Shown here one piece after another: positions 20,872 through 31,300 of a stretch of DNA of 64,000 bases. The first letter of the stretch is position 1, and each line of letters opens with the position of its first letter. A program made the position numbers and the translations under genes. The notes beneath the pieces are model-generated. The model was not told the DNA's origin and did no database searches. It saw only the letters and a list, made by a program, of their open reading frames with translations. The DNA comes from Thermococcus sp. 21S7 (GTDB lineage: Archaea > Methanobacteriota_B > Thermococci > Thermococcales > Thermococcaceae), in the NCBI RefSeq assembly GCF_012027615.1, contig NZ_SNUT01000005.1, positions 124,001 to 188,000 on the forward strand. The letters run 5' to 3'.

Positions 20872-21390
20872 TCAGAGGTCAAAGATTTCGAAGCGCTTGC
20901 CGGTCTCTATGAGCCTCATGAGCCCGCGCTTCAGCGCCTCGACGCTTCCAAAGTTTGCCTCGAACTGGAAGAGGTTTTCACTGCTGCCTTCGATTTTCTC
21001 AAGTATCTCCTTTGGAGAGACCCTTCCGTCGCGCCTCCAGTTGTACACATCGCTGAGGAAGTCCTGGGCGCCGTATATGAAGCTCCTGGGAAAGAGCTCG
21101 ATGAACAGGCCTACGAAGTTCTCGCTTATCCTATCCTTTGGAACCGCAACCACGAAGTAGTAGCTCTCCGGCGTGGCCCCAACCTCTATCTGGGGCTTTA
21201 TCTCGAAGGCCGGGTGCGGGTACTTCATTAGCTTCCACTCGCCGTCCAGGAAGATGTAGGCACCGAAGGCCTCCTCAACGTCCTCTACCCTGAAGCCCTC
21301 CTTTGGGAGCTCAAGCTTAAGCTCCTCGTTGAGGGTGAACATGCTCTCCCACATCTCGTTGAGGAACTCGTGAATCTCTCTCAGGTTCAT
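20872..21390 (-). CDS. Hypothetical protein, Thermococcales-type
   Basis: A 172-residue soluble protein that I cannot name. It is acidic and mostly alpha/beta, with MNLREIHEFLNEMWESMF at the start, an aromatic central section (GEWKLMKYPHPAFEIKPQ) and a helical C-terminus ending GKRFEIFDL. No signal peptide, no metal-binding cluster. Start at 21390 chosen because GGTGAGAGAA precedes it; an upstream Met would add three residues. It ends 9 bases before the m5C methyltransferase ATG and may be its operon partner. Confidence 0.75.
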   Translation of the reverse strand: MNLREIHEFLNEMWESMFTLNEELKLELPKEGFRVEDVEEAFGAYIFLDGEWKLMKYPHPAFEIKPQIEVGATPESYYFVVAVPKDRISENFVGLFIELFPRSFIYGAQDFLSDVYNWRRDGRVSPKEILEKIEGSSENLFQFEANFGSVEALKRGLMRLIETGKRFEIFDL

Positions 21391-21432
21391 TTCTCTCACC
21401 AGAAATGGAAATGAGGGGGGCCTTAAAAACCT

Positions 21433-22341
21433 TCATCCGGAGAGGAGGTTCTCCAGCATGTCGTTGATGCCGCCCATGATATCGGTCTGCACGGTCTCCT
21501 CGTAGCTGGCCAGCTTGATGCTGTACTCCCTGCCGAGGACGGTTACCTCTAGGTATACGTCCGCCCTGACCTTGCTGACCTCACCGTTCTTTACGTGGAT
21601 CGCCCAGACCCCGGGGAGGGCGTCCTCCTCTATGAGGGTCTCTACGTCCAGCGTCGCGTAGCCCCTGGGCGGAAGAAGGGCCGTCTCGACGGTTTTTCCG
21701 TGGCCGATTTTCACATCGTTGGCGTACATGTCGAAGCTGACTTTCCCTATCGGAATCCTGTATGAGTTAGGGTTGTAGAACTTCATGTGGGCTATCAGGA
21801 CGGCCTTTCCGTCCCGTTCGCCGGCCCAGTCGAAGGTCGTCTCGACCAGTGCCGGGCTCTTGACGAGTCCCCCCGCGAGTTCCTTGCTCTCGGCGGTGAA
21901 GTTGAGGTACGCGAGGATGTCCTCGCTGATGGCCTGCTTTATGTCCGCGTTGATTGGAATAACCTTCAGGAGGCTCCCCTTGAGTTTGAGTTCGACATCG
22001 CCGGTCTGTCCGTTGTCCAGGTAGGCCACGAGGGAGCGCACCAGATTTCCGTTGTCTATGACTATCGCCATCTTTACGTCGGTTCTCGTTGCCCCGTAGT
22101 CGAACCTCGCGACCCTGGCAACGGGTATCCCCATGAAGCTCAGGCTCAGGTTCTCTACCTCCGCTGGAACGAGCAGGGGTTTGCTGAGACTTGCCTCTAC
22201 CCATACCTCGGTCGTTTTCTCGTCCACGTAGCCCCAGCTGGCGTGAACCGTGGGGTTGGCCGTCACCGCGGCGTAGACCACGTATCCAATCCAGACGATG
22301 AGTATCAGCACGACCCCGAGTATCACCGACTTCCAGTTCAT
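21433..22341 (-). CDS. Membrane-anchored LEA14/WHy-like protein
   Basis: An N-terminal signal anchor (SVILGVVLILIVWIGYVVYA) is followed by a roughly 270-residue extracytoplasmic part. It holds two repeated beta-sandwich units of the LEA14/WHy type. One is centred on ASLSKPLLVPAEVENLSLSF and the other on HMKFYNPNSYRIPIGKVSFD. The pattern 'NPN-x4-PI' is characteristic of WHy domains. Start at 22341 because GGTGAAAAGA precedes it. It lies downstream of the CARDB-like surface protein and the RND transporter in the same leftward block, suggesting a shared cell-envelope role. Confidence 0.75.
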   Translation of the reverse strand: MNWKSVILGVVLILIVWIGYVVYAAVTANPTVHASWGYVDEKTTEVWVEASLSKPLLVPAEVENLSLSFMGIPVARVARFDYGATRTDVKMAIVIDNGNLVRSLVAYLDNGQTGDVELKLKGSLLKVIPINADIKQAISEDILAYLNFTAESKELAGGLVKSPALVETTFDWAGERDGKAVLIAHMKFYNPNSYRIPIGKVSFDMYANDVKIGHGKTVETALLPPRGYATLDVETLIEEDALPGVWAIHVKNGEVSKVRADVYLEVTVLGREYSIKLASYEETVQTDIMGGINDMLENLLSG

Positions 22342-22386
22342 TCTTTTCACCATAACGTTTCATTCTTCGAAGTGCGTTTAAAGGTT

Positions 22387-24756
22387 TCATCCCGACCTCT
22401 TTCTGTACGTGTAGACCACCGCTACGACGACCAGCGCCCCGATGACCACCGCGAGGTTCCGGAGGTTCGTCCTCGTCTTTGTGTTCCTCTCCACGGTAAC
22501 GGTCACGGTTCTCTCGAAGACGTAGACGTTGTCGTCACCCTGGGTCGGGTCGCCCACGGCCCTTATGCGCAGCTGGATGTTATAGTCCTTTGGAATCGCG
22601 TTCCCGTCTATCCTCAGGACGATTACGCCCTCACCGGTTGCCCCGGGGGCAAGGTCTCCGACGTAGTCGGTCCTCTTGTCCAGTGTGAACGGCTGGTCAG
22701 CCTTCACGACGCCCTCGATGAGAACGCTCGTGGCCTTCTCGCCGCCGGTGTTCTTCAGCTTGACGTAGACGTTGACGGTCTCTCCCTGGAGCGGCTCCGG
22801 GTCAAAGCGCACCCCGACGACCTCGACGTTCGGTTTGGCGCCAACTATGATTGGAACCTTAAGCGTGACGTTCTTCGTTATGCCGATGTCGCTGGTGTAG
22901 GTCACGAGCAGGGGTATCTCGTAGGTTCCGGAGCTGGCGTTCTCCGCGACGTTTACCTTGAAGGATGACTGCGCTGAATCGCCCTTTCCCAGGCTTCCCA
23001 GACCGATGACCTGCTCGCTGCTCTCGCTGAGCGAGAAGGGCCACTGGGGCATGGGCTTGACTATTATCGTCCTGGCCGTTCCGGTTCCGACGTTGTCCAC
23101 CTGGAAGTCAACCTCCACGTTGTCCGTTCCGGGGATTATCTTGCCGGGCGACGTTGAGACCTTTGAGAGTATCAGTTGCGCCCTTCCTGTCACGTCTATC
23201 CCGACCAGCCTCTCGTCGGTTATCTCCTTCTCGTTCGGCTCCGTCAGGTACTTCAGTTCTATTCTGAGCGGGTATATGCCGTTCTCCAGCCTCTCGTTGG
23301 CTTTGATTCTGAACTCAAGGGTGGCCTTCTCCCCCGGCTGAAGTTGGGCCACGTACTTTACGTTGTCCTCCCCGATGGGCAGGAAAGCCTCTACGTTCTG
23401 CTTGGCGAGCCCGGCCATTATCCGGTTGAGGGCATCCTGCAGGTTCTGACTCAGTTGCTCGCTCCCCTGAACAGGAAGCTGAGAGAGAGCCGAGAGGTCG
23501 ACGTTCTTTATCTCCCCCTGGACCGGCACCTTGTAGGAGCTTATCTTAAGGCTGAGGGCCTTAACCGGCTCGGCCCCGGTGTTCTCCAGCGTGAAGCGCA
23601 CGGTGAAGGTGTCCCCCGGGCTTATCTCCATCGGTTCGGTCTCAACCTTGGTTATCTCAACGAACGCACTGCGCCTCTGGTATATCCTCAGCGCGACCAC
23701 GTTGTATGACTGGACCATGCGCATGTTTTCTCCTACCCCCGTGAAGTAGATGATGCCCACGTACACTGGATATATCCCGACGTCCGCGTTGGGGTTTACC
23801 CTGATTTTGAAGGTCAGCGTGGTGCTTCCCTTGGGTTCGATGTACTCCACGTACTGAACCGAGCTCCACTTTGGATAGAAGACCTCCTGGGAGAACTTGC
23901 TCTGGGCGAGGATCGCGGAGAGACCGCTGGCGAGGGAGGGCGTGTTGTTGAACGCTATCGGCTCGGGGGATACGAAGACGTTAACGTATCTGGCCTTCGT
24001 GGCTCCCTCATTCTTCAGCGTTACCTCCACCGTCGCGGTGTCTCCTGGATACACGTATTCCGTTACCCTGACCGTCGATACGATGTTTCCGGGGGCAGTT
24101 GCTCCCTTCCATCCGGACGGTCCGTTTACGATTACTCTGGCGACGTTGGGGTAGACCTCGGGAACGCTCAGCTTGACCGTTTTGTCGTCCACCATGAACT
24201 CCACGGTATCGCCCTCTTTGACCGGCATCGATTCTGGGTACGTTATCGGCCTTGTAACGTCCTCTTTCGTTATTCCAAGCTCCGGATGTTCGTCGATGGT
24301 CTGCATAACCGCCTTCGCTATCTCCTCCGGGGGTGCGTGGTTGAGCCACTGGTAGAACCCGTAGGCGTTGGCCAGCAGGCAGGTGTTGAACGCCGCCGTG
24401 TCGTTCACGTACCCCATGCACTCCTCTATGTCGTAGCCTTCCGTCTCGGCCAGAGCCACCACGAACTTTGGATCCGCCAAAAGAAGCTTCATCTTTTCCG
24501 GGTCGGGAACGTATACGGTAACGTACCTCCCCCCTATCAGCTGGCCGTCCTTCGTTACTATGAACAGCGCGTATTCGTCCCCCGTTGTGTAGTTGACGGT
24601 TGTGTCCATCAGGGTTATCACTAGGGGTCCAACCAGGATCGACTCCCCCTTGTTCATGTACCCATCGAAGAGAAGGGCGTCGTACGTTGCGAGGGCGAAC
24701 CTTCCCCCCAGCGGGAGAATGAGCATCAGGATAATCATGAACGCGGTCCTCTTCAT
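22387..24756 (-). CDS. Cell-surface protein with multiple CARDB/S-layer-like beta domains
   Basis: A secreted, membrane-anchored protein of 789 residues. Signal peptide: MKRTAFMIILMLILPLGG. Then come a mostly unique domain (30-200), followed by at least four Ig/CARDB-like units recognisable by phrases such as GDTATVEVTLKNEGATKAR, GDTFTVRFTLENTGAEPVK, NVEVDFQVDNVGTGTART and GETVNVYVKLKNTGGEKAT. A C-terminal TM helix (LAVVIGALVVVAVVYTY) is followed by RKRSG. Its ATG overlaps the stop of the RND transporter gene (4 bases). COG1361-like architecture; together with the RND protein it may form an envelope export assembly. Confidence 0.85.
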   Translation of the reverse strand: MKRTAFMIILMLILPLGGRFALATYDALLFDGYMNKGESILVGPLVITLMDTTVNYTTGDEYALFIVTKDGQLIGGRYVTVYVPDPEKMKLLLADPKFVVALAETEGYDIEECMGYVNDTAAFNTCLLANAYGFYQWLNHAPPEEIAKAVMQTIDEHPELGITKEDVTRPITYPESMPVKEGDTVEFMVDDKTVKLSVPEVYPNVARVIVNGPSGWKGATAPGNIVSTVRVTEYVYPGDTATVEVTLKNEGATKARYVNVFVSPEPIAFNNTPSLASGLSAILAQSKFSQEVFYPKWSSVQYVEYIEPKGSTTLTFKIRVNPNADVGIYPVYVGIIYFTGVGENMRMVQSYNVVALRIYQRRSAFVEITKVETEPMEISPGDTFTVRFTLENTGAEPVKALSLKISSYKVPVQGEIKNVDLSALSQLPVQGSEQLSQNLQDALNRIMAGLAKQNVEAFLPIGEDNVKYVAQLQPGEKATLEFRIKANERLENGIYPLRIELKYLTEPNEKEITDERLVGIDVTGRAQLILSKVSTSPGKIIPGTDNVEVDFQVDNVGTGTARTIIVKPMPQWPFSLSESSEQVIGLGSLGKGDSAQSSFKVNVAENASSGTYEIPLLVTYTSDIGITKNVTLKVPIIVGAKPNVEVVGVRFDPEPLQGETVNVYVKLKNTGGEKATSVLIEGVVKADQPFTLDKRTDYVGDLAPGATGEGVIVLRIDGNAIPKDYNIQLRIRAVGDPTQGDDNVYVFERTVTVTVERNTKTRTNLRNLAVVIGALVVVAVVYTYRKRSG

Positions 24757-27020
24757 TTTCCATCACCTCCTATCTTCCTTCCGTAAAAGACCTGCAGCAG
24801 CGCGGGGGTTACGAGGTAAGCGGCAAGCATGGATGCGAATATTCCAAAGGCGAGCGTCGTTCCAAAGTCGTGTATAGTCGGTAGCTCGCCGGCGAGCAAA
24901 GCCAGGAAGCCGCCGGCAGTCGTCAGGGCGCCGGCCAGTATTCCCGGTCCGACGCTCTCAACCGATGTGACTATCGGCCTGGGGTTGCCTTCGTCCATCT
25001 CTTCAAGGAAGCGGTGGGTGAGGTGCATGCCGTAGTCAACGCCCAGGCCGACTATCATTGAGATAACTCCGGCCAGACTCTGGGTGAACGGGATGCCCGC
25101 GAGCCCCATGAAGCCAACCGTCCAGAGCGCACCCAGAAACATCGGGGTTATCATCGCCAGAGAAACCTTGGGTCGCCTGAAGAGGAGGAGCACTATTAAC
25201 ACGACAAAGACGGTTCCGTAGGCTGAGATGCGGTTTATCTCGATCTTCGTGAGCTGGTCGAGGACGTAGTTCAGGTATATGTCCCCGGTGAGGGAGAGCC
25301 TCGTACCCGGCGGAAACTCAGTCTCCTGCGCCCTCGCGGTTTCCTCCTCAAAATAGCGCATTATTCTCCTGAAGTCGTCCATGCTCTCTCCCCCGAAGTC
25401 CCCCTTGAACTTGACGAGGGTCATCGAGTAGTCGCTGGAGACTAGGTTTGCGCCCTGGTATTCGTCCAGCGCATCTTTTATCTTCCCCTCGTCGTCTGGT
25501 ATGTACCCGTACTCCCTGTGGACGACGTCGGCTATGCTCTCCGAGTCGAAAACGCCGTTGTAGTAGGAGTCCGCCTTTATCTGATTCTCGAAGCGGTAGA
25601 TGCTCCTGACGATGGCGGGGTTTCTGACGTCGTTGGCCTTGACCAGGACGTACAGCTCATCCTGGCCGCCGAAATCGCTCCTGATGTCCATGAGGGCCTC
25701 TATTTCGGGCATTCCCTTGGGGACGAACTTCTCAAGTCTGACCTCCGTGCTCACCTGGGTTAGTCCGTAGCCGAAAAAGAGGGTTATCAGAAACACCGCC
25801 GCAAGAAACCCGACCGGCTTTCTCCTGATGGCCTCACCGAGCCCGTGAAATACCCGCCCCACGAGACCGGAGTGCGAGCGAACCTCCGGAACCACGTAGT
25901 GCCCCTTCAGTTTCTTCATGACGTCCTCCTCAAGGATTATGACCGCAGGGGTTATCACGACGGCGTTGAGTGCGGCTAAACTTAAACCGAGGATCAGCGC
26001 GGTAGCCAGGTGGTGGAGCATCGGAAGGCTGGAAAGGTACATCGCGGCGAAGCCCGCTATGGTGGTAAGCGCCGCGCCAAGGAGGGCTTTTCCGGTCTCT
26101 GCGACCGCCTCCTCGGCCGCTTCCTCTATGCTCTTTCCCTTTTTTCTCTCCTCGTAATAGCGGTTGGTCACGTGGATTCCGTAGTCTATTCCCATTCCAA
26201 TGAGCATCGCGCCTATTGTGGTCGTGGCAAGGTCGAGGGGGATGCCCATCAGCCCCATGAAGCCGAGCGTCATCGTGACGCCGAAGATGAGAGGGATGAG
26301 CGGAATGGCGGCCTTGACGGGAGAGCGGTAGAAGTACAGGAGCAGGGCTATGACGAGGATGAAGGAGATGGCCATCGTCTTGTTGAGGTCGCTCTGGAGG
26401 AGTTCGAGTATGCGGTAGGTTATGCCGATGTTCCCCGTCTGGATGACTTCGACGTTCTTCGGGAACTTGACGTCGTTTATGTCCTCCTCTATGCCTCGAT
26501 ACACCCTCACCAGGGTCTCCGTTTTCTTCTCCCTGCTTATCGTCACGGCTATTATCGTCGTCGTGTAGTCCCTGCTGACGAGCCCGTACCTCTCCTCCGG
26601 CGGGAGCATGTCGAGGACGAACCTTGCCTCCTCCTCGTTCTTCGGGAGCCTCCCGAGGACCTTCATGTAGATATCCGCGATGCTCACCGTGTCCGTTACG
26701 TACTCCCTTTGCCGGAGCCTCTGCTCAAGCTCGTAAACCGCCTCTATGACCTTGGGGTCGCGGATGTCGTAGACGCCGCCGGGCTCTATCGAGTCCACCT
26801 TGACGACTATCAGCGTGCTGTCGCCGCTCTGGAACTCGTTCTGCAAGGCCGTGTAGTCCGCTATGGCCGGATGGTTCTCGGGCAGCATGGTTCGGAGGTC
26901 GCTCTCAAAACGGAGATTCTGGATGCCGTACACCGAAACGACCATCAGAAATAGGGCTATCAACGCAAAGGCTACCCTGTACCTCACGATGACTCTCGCG
27001 GCGCCCCTCAGCAGCTTCAT
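24753..27020 (-). CDS. MMPL/RND-family exporter (HAE3-like)
   Basis: A 755-residue transporter of the RND superfamily with two repeats, each a TM helix, a large extracytoplasmic loop and five further TM helices. Signature elements are GMGIDYGIHVTNRYYEE in the first half and GLGVDYGMHLTHRFLEEM in the second, with internal pseudo-symmetry typical of MMPL/HAE3 proteins. These move hydrophobic compounds or lipids, usually with proton motive force. It is the first gene of a leftward operon (RND, CARDB surface protein, possibly the WHy protein), directly behind the palindromic operator at 27033-27056. Confidence 0.9.
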   Translation of the reverse strand: MKLLRGAARVIVRYRVAFALIALFLMVVSVYGIQNLRFESDLRTMLPENHPAIADYTALQNEFQSGDSTLIVVKVDSIEPGGVYDIRDPKVIEAVYELEQRLRQREYVTDTVSIADIYMKVLGRLPKNEEEARFVLDMLPPEERYGLVSRDYTTTIIAVTISREKKTETLVRVYRGIEEDINDVKFPKNVEVIQTGNIGITYRILELLQSDLNKTMAISFILVIALLLYFYRSPVKAAIPLIPLIFGVTMTLGFMGLMGIPLDLATTTIGAMLIGMGIDYGIHVTNRYYEERKKGKSIEEAAEEAVAETGKALLGAALTTIAGFAAMYLSSLPMLHHLATALILGLSLAALNAVVITPAVIILEEDVMKKLKGHYVVPEVRSHSGLVGRVFHGLGEAIRRKPVGFLAAVFLITLFFGYGLTQVSTEVRLEKFVPKGMPEIEALMDIRSDFGGQDELYVLVKANDVRNPAIVRSIYRFENQIKADSYYNGVFDSESIADVVHREYGYIPDDEGKIKDALDEYQGANLVSSDYSMTLVKFKGDFGGESMDDFRRIMRYFEEETARAQETEFPPGTRLSLTGDIYLNYVLDQLTKIEINRISAYGTVFVVLIVLLLFRRPKVSLAMITPMFLGALWTVGFMGLAGIPFTQSLAGVISMIVGLGVDYGMHLTHRFLEEMDEGNPRPIVTSVESVGPGILAGALTTAGGFLALLAGELPTIHDFGTTLAFGIFASMLAAYLVTPALLQVFYGRKIGGDGK

Positions 27021-27032
27021 GCTTTCTCCCCC

Positions 27033-27056
27033 AACTTTCGGAAACTTCCGAAAGTT
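27033..27056. promoter_or_regulatory. Palindromic operator of the RND transporter operon
   Basis: A perfect 9-base inverted repeat, AACTTTCGG / CCGAAAGTT, with a 6-base spacer (aaactt). It lies 13 bases before the RND start codon. On the minus strand the TATA-like CATATTTAAAA abuts it, so it covers the expected transcription start. A related half site, GCGAAACTTT, occurs at 27065-27074 next to the rightward TATA. Placement is that of a repressor site; the adjacent GbsR/MarR gene is the obvious candidate. Confidence 0.7.
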
Positions 27057-27089
27057 TTAAATATGCGAAACTTTAAAAACCTTTTGTCA

Positions 27090-27121
27090 GCTGATCCGTC
27101 CAGCCCGTTTCGGCGATCAGC
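27090..27121. promoter_or_regulatory. Second inverted repeat in the regulator leader
   Basis: GCTGATC (27090-27096) pairs with GATCAGC (27115-27121) across an 18-base spacer, between the regulator's TATA box (ctttaaaaacc, 27071-27081) and its start. It could be a leader hairpin or a second operator. No further support. Confidence 0.35.
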
Positions 27122-27146
27122 GATGGTATAAATCGGGGTGTTGCTC

Positions 27147-27668
27147 ATGGGTGTGGATGAAGCTAAGAGAATAATCGTGAATCATTTTGCACAGGCTGCG
27201 AGACGCTTCGGCTTCAACGAGCTTTACGGTTATATATACGGGGTTCTCTTTCTGGCCAGGGAGCCGATGAGCCTGGGTGAGATCGCCGAGGCGACCGGCT
27301 ATTCGCTCTCCCACGTGAGCACCGCCCTCAAGTTCATGGAGCGCATAGGACTCGTGGTGAGGATTAAAAAGCCCGGAGATAAGAAGGCCTACTACCGGGC
27401 GACCAAGCTCCTAAAGGACTGGCGCCAGGCCGCTTACTACATGAAGATAATGGAGGACATACGGCAGACCCGGGCCAACCTTGAGAGGGCCTTGAAGGAG
27501 CTCGAAGGTGAGGAAGGGGAAGAGGCTGAGTCAATACGCGAGAGCATTACCTTCGCAATGGGGAGAAACGCGCTCGCCGAGAGAATTCTGAAGTTCCTTA
27601 TCGAGCACGAGGATGAAAAGGTTCTGGAGAGTCTGATTAACTGCCTCGAATCCGATGGGAAGCGGTAG
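27147..27668 (+). CDS. GbsR/MarR-family winged-helix transcription regulator
   Basis: A 173-residue DNA-binding protein. The winged helix (about 25-85) contains EPMSLGEIAEATGYSLSHVSTALKFMERIGLVVRI and a wing (KKPGDKKAYYRAT). A long helical C-terminal half follows, typical of GbsR-type dimerisation. It diverges from the RND operon and shares its intergenic region with two palindromes, so it probably represses that operon and perhaps itself. The inducer is unknown but could be a hydrophobic RND substrate. ATG at 27147 preceded by GGGGTG. Confidence 0.85.
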   Translation: MGVDEAKRIIVNHFAQAARRFGFNELYGYIYGVLFLAREPMSLGEIAEATGYSLSHVSTALKFMERIGLVVRIKKPGDKKAYYRATKLLKDWRQAAYYMKIMEDIRQTRANLERALKELEGEEGEEAESIRESITFAMGRNALAERILKFLIEHEDEKVLESLINCLESDGKR

Positions 27669-27707
27669 CTTTAAAACGAGCCTTCGATAATCAAATCGGG
27701 TGAAATT

Positions 27708-28226
27708 ATGGCGGTGTCACTCTCATCTCTCCTGTGGGCGTTCTGGTACATACTGCCTGCCTACGTTGCCAATGCCTCTCCCGTGCTCGTTGGGGGAGGG
27801 CGGCCCATAGACGGCGGCAGGCACTGGAGGGACGGTCGAAGGATTTTCGGGGATGGAAAGACCTGGCGCGGCTTCATCGGTGGGGTTTCTATTGGGACCC
27901 TCACAGGGCTCATTCAGTACTTCATCACTCCCGGATTCTACGGGACCCTTAAAACCTCCCTCGTGCTCGCTTTTCTGCTCTCGTTCGGTGCCCTCTTGGG
28001 GGACTTAATCGGTAGCTTCTTCAAGAGGCGCGCGAACCTCCCACGCGGCGCCCCGGCCATAGGCCTCGACCAGCTCGGCTTTCTTATAGCGGCCCTGGCC
28101 CTCGCGTATCCTGTTAAAACCCTCGATTCCGGCCAGATAATCTTCCTCCTGGTCGTCTCACCCTTTGTCCACTGGGGGGCCAACTACTTCGCCTACAGGA
28201 TGGGCTGGAAGAGCGTGCCGTGGTGA
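27708..28226 (+). CDS. carS: CDP-archaeol synthase
   Basis: Activates 2,3-bis-O-geranylgeranylglycerol phosphate with CTP to make CDP-archaeol, the branch point of archaeal phospholipids. The 172-residue protein has about five TM helices. The family signature is complete: PAYVANASPVLVGGGRPIDGG near the N-terminus, then GKTWRGFIGG, and later GDLIGSFFKRRANLPRGAP and DQLGFLIAAL. Followed by 96 bases to the toxin-locus promoter, so it is the last core gene before the accessory region. Confidence 0.95.
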   Translation: MAVSLSSLLWAFWYILPAYVANASPVLVGGGRPIDGGRHWRDGRRIFGDGKTWRGFIGGVSIGTLTGLIQYFITPGFYGTLKTSLVLAFLLSFGALLGDLIGSFFKRRANLPRGAPAIGLDQLGFLIAALALAYPVKTLDSGQIIFLLVVSPFVHWGANYFAYRMGWKSVPW

Positions 28227-28290
28227 CTTTCCATTTTTTGCTAACTATTTATAGTGGTTATTAAAATCTGAATAGAAAAGAGTTTTATAG
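28225..28290 (+). promoter_or_regulatory. Promoter with dyad operator, shared with the 41137 gene
   Basis: The 55 bases at 28225-28279 align without gaps to 41039-41093 (45 of 55 identical by hand count). They include a perfect dyad ACTAT-TT-ATAGT (28244-28255). In the other copy the dyad is ACTAC-TT-GTAGT, so the one difference changes both arms symmetrically. A TATA-like box (agttttatag, 28281-28290) follows. The start codon of the large gene lies 33 bases further on. Confidence 0.75.
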
Positions 28291-28322
28291 TGTACTTTAA
28301 CATTGGTATGTGGTGATTCCAC

Positions 28323-31300
28323 GTGCGACGTATTGCGTCGTTACTATTAGTCAGCATGATACTTGGAATGGTACTAAGTGGTGCGGTATCCCTTGGAACG
28401 GTTTCGGCCGCATCCGCCCAGAAGGAAGGGGATGTGTACACGCAGTTCTGGGAAATACTGTATCGAGAAGCTTATCTTGCGGACGTGCTTAATAAGAGCA
28501 TAAATTCCGGCCGCATTAACGTAACTGCCGCCAAGGAACTCATCGGCAACTCGCGCTCTGGTGAGGAAAATGCGGCCGAGATATCTGCGCGGATATGGCT
28601 TGCCCTCCAGGAGCTCAAGAAGTCCGGAGTGAAACTCCAATACTCCCCTGAGGAACTCCGGCAGATGGCAGAGGAAATAAAAAAGAACGGTTTTCCTGCA
28701 GACACTGTTAATGAACTTAAGTCTCAGGGCTGGACAGATGAGGAGATTAGGGCCCTTGAAGAGTACATCGTTAGGAATGCTGACAACATAACAACCGGCT
28801 TTGACATGGAGTCTTTCCTTGAGAACCTCTCCACGGCGTTAGTAGGGGTTGGGTTTAAGTACGCCGGTTATGAGACCTGGGCACTGGAAAAGTGGAAGTG
28901 GAGTCATCCGGAGGAGACGAAGGAACAGGCGTTGGAATCGTATGGTGGTTACCCACGGGAAATCGTCCCCGGAATCTCCAGGGATTGGGTATCTTTTTAC
29001 ACCGCGTACCTCAAGGACAACGTCTCAGGGATGAAATTGAGTCTTGAGGATATTATTGAGCTCATGGAGGATACTTTAATGCCTTTGCTGTATTCCTCAG
29101 GCACTACTTTTGTTAGCGATGGTGGGGTTATGGTACAAAATGTTCACAGGGTTGGAAATTCTCTTCTTGGATACTCCTACTACTGGCCCTCTGCTTTGAA
29201 GGCTTACAACCTTACCCGCCAGGTTTACGTCCTCGTCGAGGCCATGAGCATGGGGAACACAAATCCAGAGCTTAATGGAATTTTGAACCAGAAGGTCGCG
29301 GAGCTCAAGGATGCACTCGTGGTGTATTACCACGATGAAACTAGTATCAACCCGAATCCAAATCCCAACCCGCCTCATCCCTGCATCGGTAGAAGGTGCC
29401 TGTTGAGTGGCACCTCTTCCAAGCTGTCCGGTTCATTAAATGCCTCCAACAGGAACTTCAACAACGGTGGGGACCTCCTGAAGAAGTTTGCCCTGGACGT
29501 GGACAGCAACTATGGCTATATCAAAATAACCAGCGTGGACGTCATCGTTGATCACGTGATGTCGACGGAGGCTACGTATCATGTCTCGGTTACATTTACT
29601 GCAGTTAAGAACTTTGTCTCGGATATCAATTTAAAGCTTCGCGATTCCAACGGCCTCGATTCATACTATCTTAATGTGCTCTATCCTGGAGACAGCTACA
29701 CCTGGGACAGCGAACAGTTCACGGTTAATTTCGATGGGGCTGACTCTGCTGTTGTCCGTGGAAATGTGGTTATAACCTATAAATCGCATCCAACACCCCC
29801 TCCCAAATCCCCCGAGGAGGTTCCTTCCCTCAACGGGAAGATAAGGGAGATGACTGTTTCGGCGTCGTACAGTAAAACAATAAAGGCAAAAAAAGCCGAC
29901 ATTGACCCGGCAAAAGTTGCGTTTTCAATAGAGCCCTCCGACACGTCTATTGAGGAGGGCTCCAGTGTTATCTTCAGAGTTTCTATAACGAACCGCAACT
30001 CCAAACCAGTAACAGGTAAATGGACGTTCAATGCGGGAGTTCCTGATGATGAGGGGAATCCGATATTGAATTCTGAGAGGGGTGTAGTTACTGTTCCTGC
30101 TGGGGGAACCAGTACCTTTGAGGTTGCCGCATTCAACTATATAAAACCCGGGACATACGCATACTGGGGTGCTTTTACCTTTGGGCCGAATGGGATATAT
30201 AAAAATAGGGATAGTGGTAGGATAGTCGTCCATAGGACTCCACAGCCCCCTCCCACTCCCAGCAAGGGAAGCATCAAGATTGTTGGCATCGTCCCTAAGC
30301 CGGATCCCCCAAAGGACGGTGAGGCTGTGGAGTTCAGTGTCATGGTTAAGAACAGCTACTCGACGGGTCAGAATATTGAGCTTAAGCTGTTCGTTGACGG
30401 CAATCTGGTGGATACTTCGGATGGGGTGATTGAGGGCAATTCGAAGAAGCCCTTTACGCTAACGTGGACAGCACGGGGTAGTGAGCATTCTTACACTGTG
30501 AAAGTTTACCGGCTTGTGGATGGGAGGGAGTCCATTGAGGATTCATGGAACGGAGATTTGAATGTGGTCAGTTCCTCCCGGAGTTTTGCTGTTAGGCTTA
30601 AGGCCTCCCCTGTGGAGCTTGATGGTGGTGGGACGGTGTACTTCACGGTGAAGGCTTGGAACTTTGACAGTTCGCGTCTCTGCCTTAGGGGGTTTGTTAA
30701 GGATGATGAAGGGGCTGTCGTGAAGACGATTGACAGGTGCATTCCGGCTAAGGCTCAGAACTACACGGTAACGGCGTTCAGTCTTGTTGTTCACGGGGTT
30801 GGAAACCACACGTACAGGCTCTTCCTGGATAACTACGACGGCAAGCCGAACGGAAAAGGGGATGAGCACTGGGACGAGGTGAGGGTGGGGGTGAAGTCCT
30901 TCAAGGTTCAAAAAGCGTCTATGGATTGCAGTAATATGGTGCTTTCCGCAAAGAAGGGAAATCTGGTGCTGGACATGACGTGTGAGGTGTACTTCACAAA
31001 CCCCACCGACGTTAGCTGGAAGGTTACTGATGTGGTTACTGAAGCGCGCATACTTAAGAGTCAGCACACTCAGGAAATCACGCCAGAATTTAGTGACGCT
31101 CTACTTACTCCCACAGTCCCTGCGAAGGGGACAGGAAGATTACAGGTAAACTTCCATGATACTCTTTCAGCAAGTGGATTCCTTGGAAAAAGCGTTAAGA
31201 TAGGAGATTTGGCTGGAGTTTCAGTTCCAGTTGAAGTTGACCTAACGCTTGAAGTCAACGGTAAGACATACGTTGTAGACTCCCAAGGAAACATATGGAG

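Noticed and set aside
22663-24140. Long open frames antisense to the surface-protein and RND genes
   Set aside because: They are shadows of high-GC coding sequence, lacking RBS and protein-like composition.
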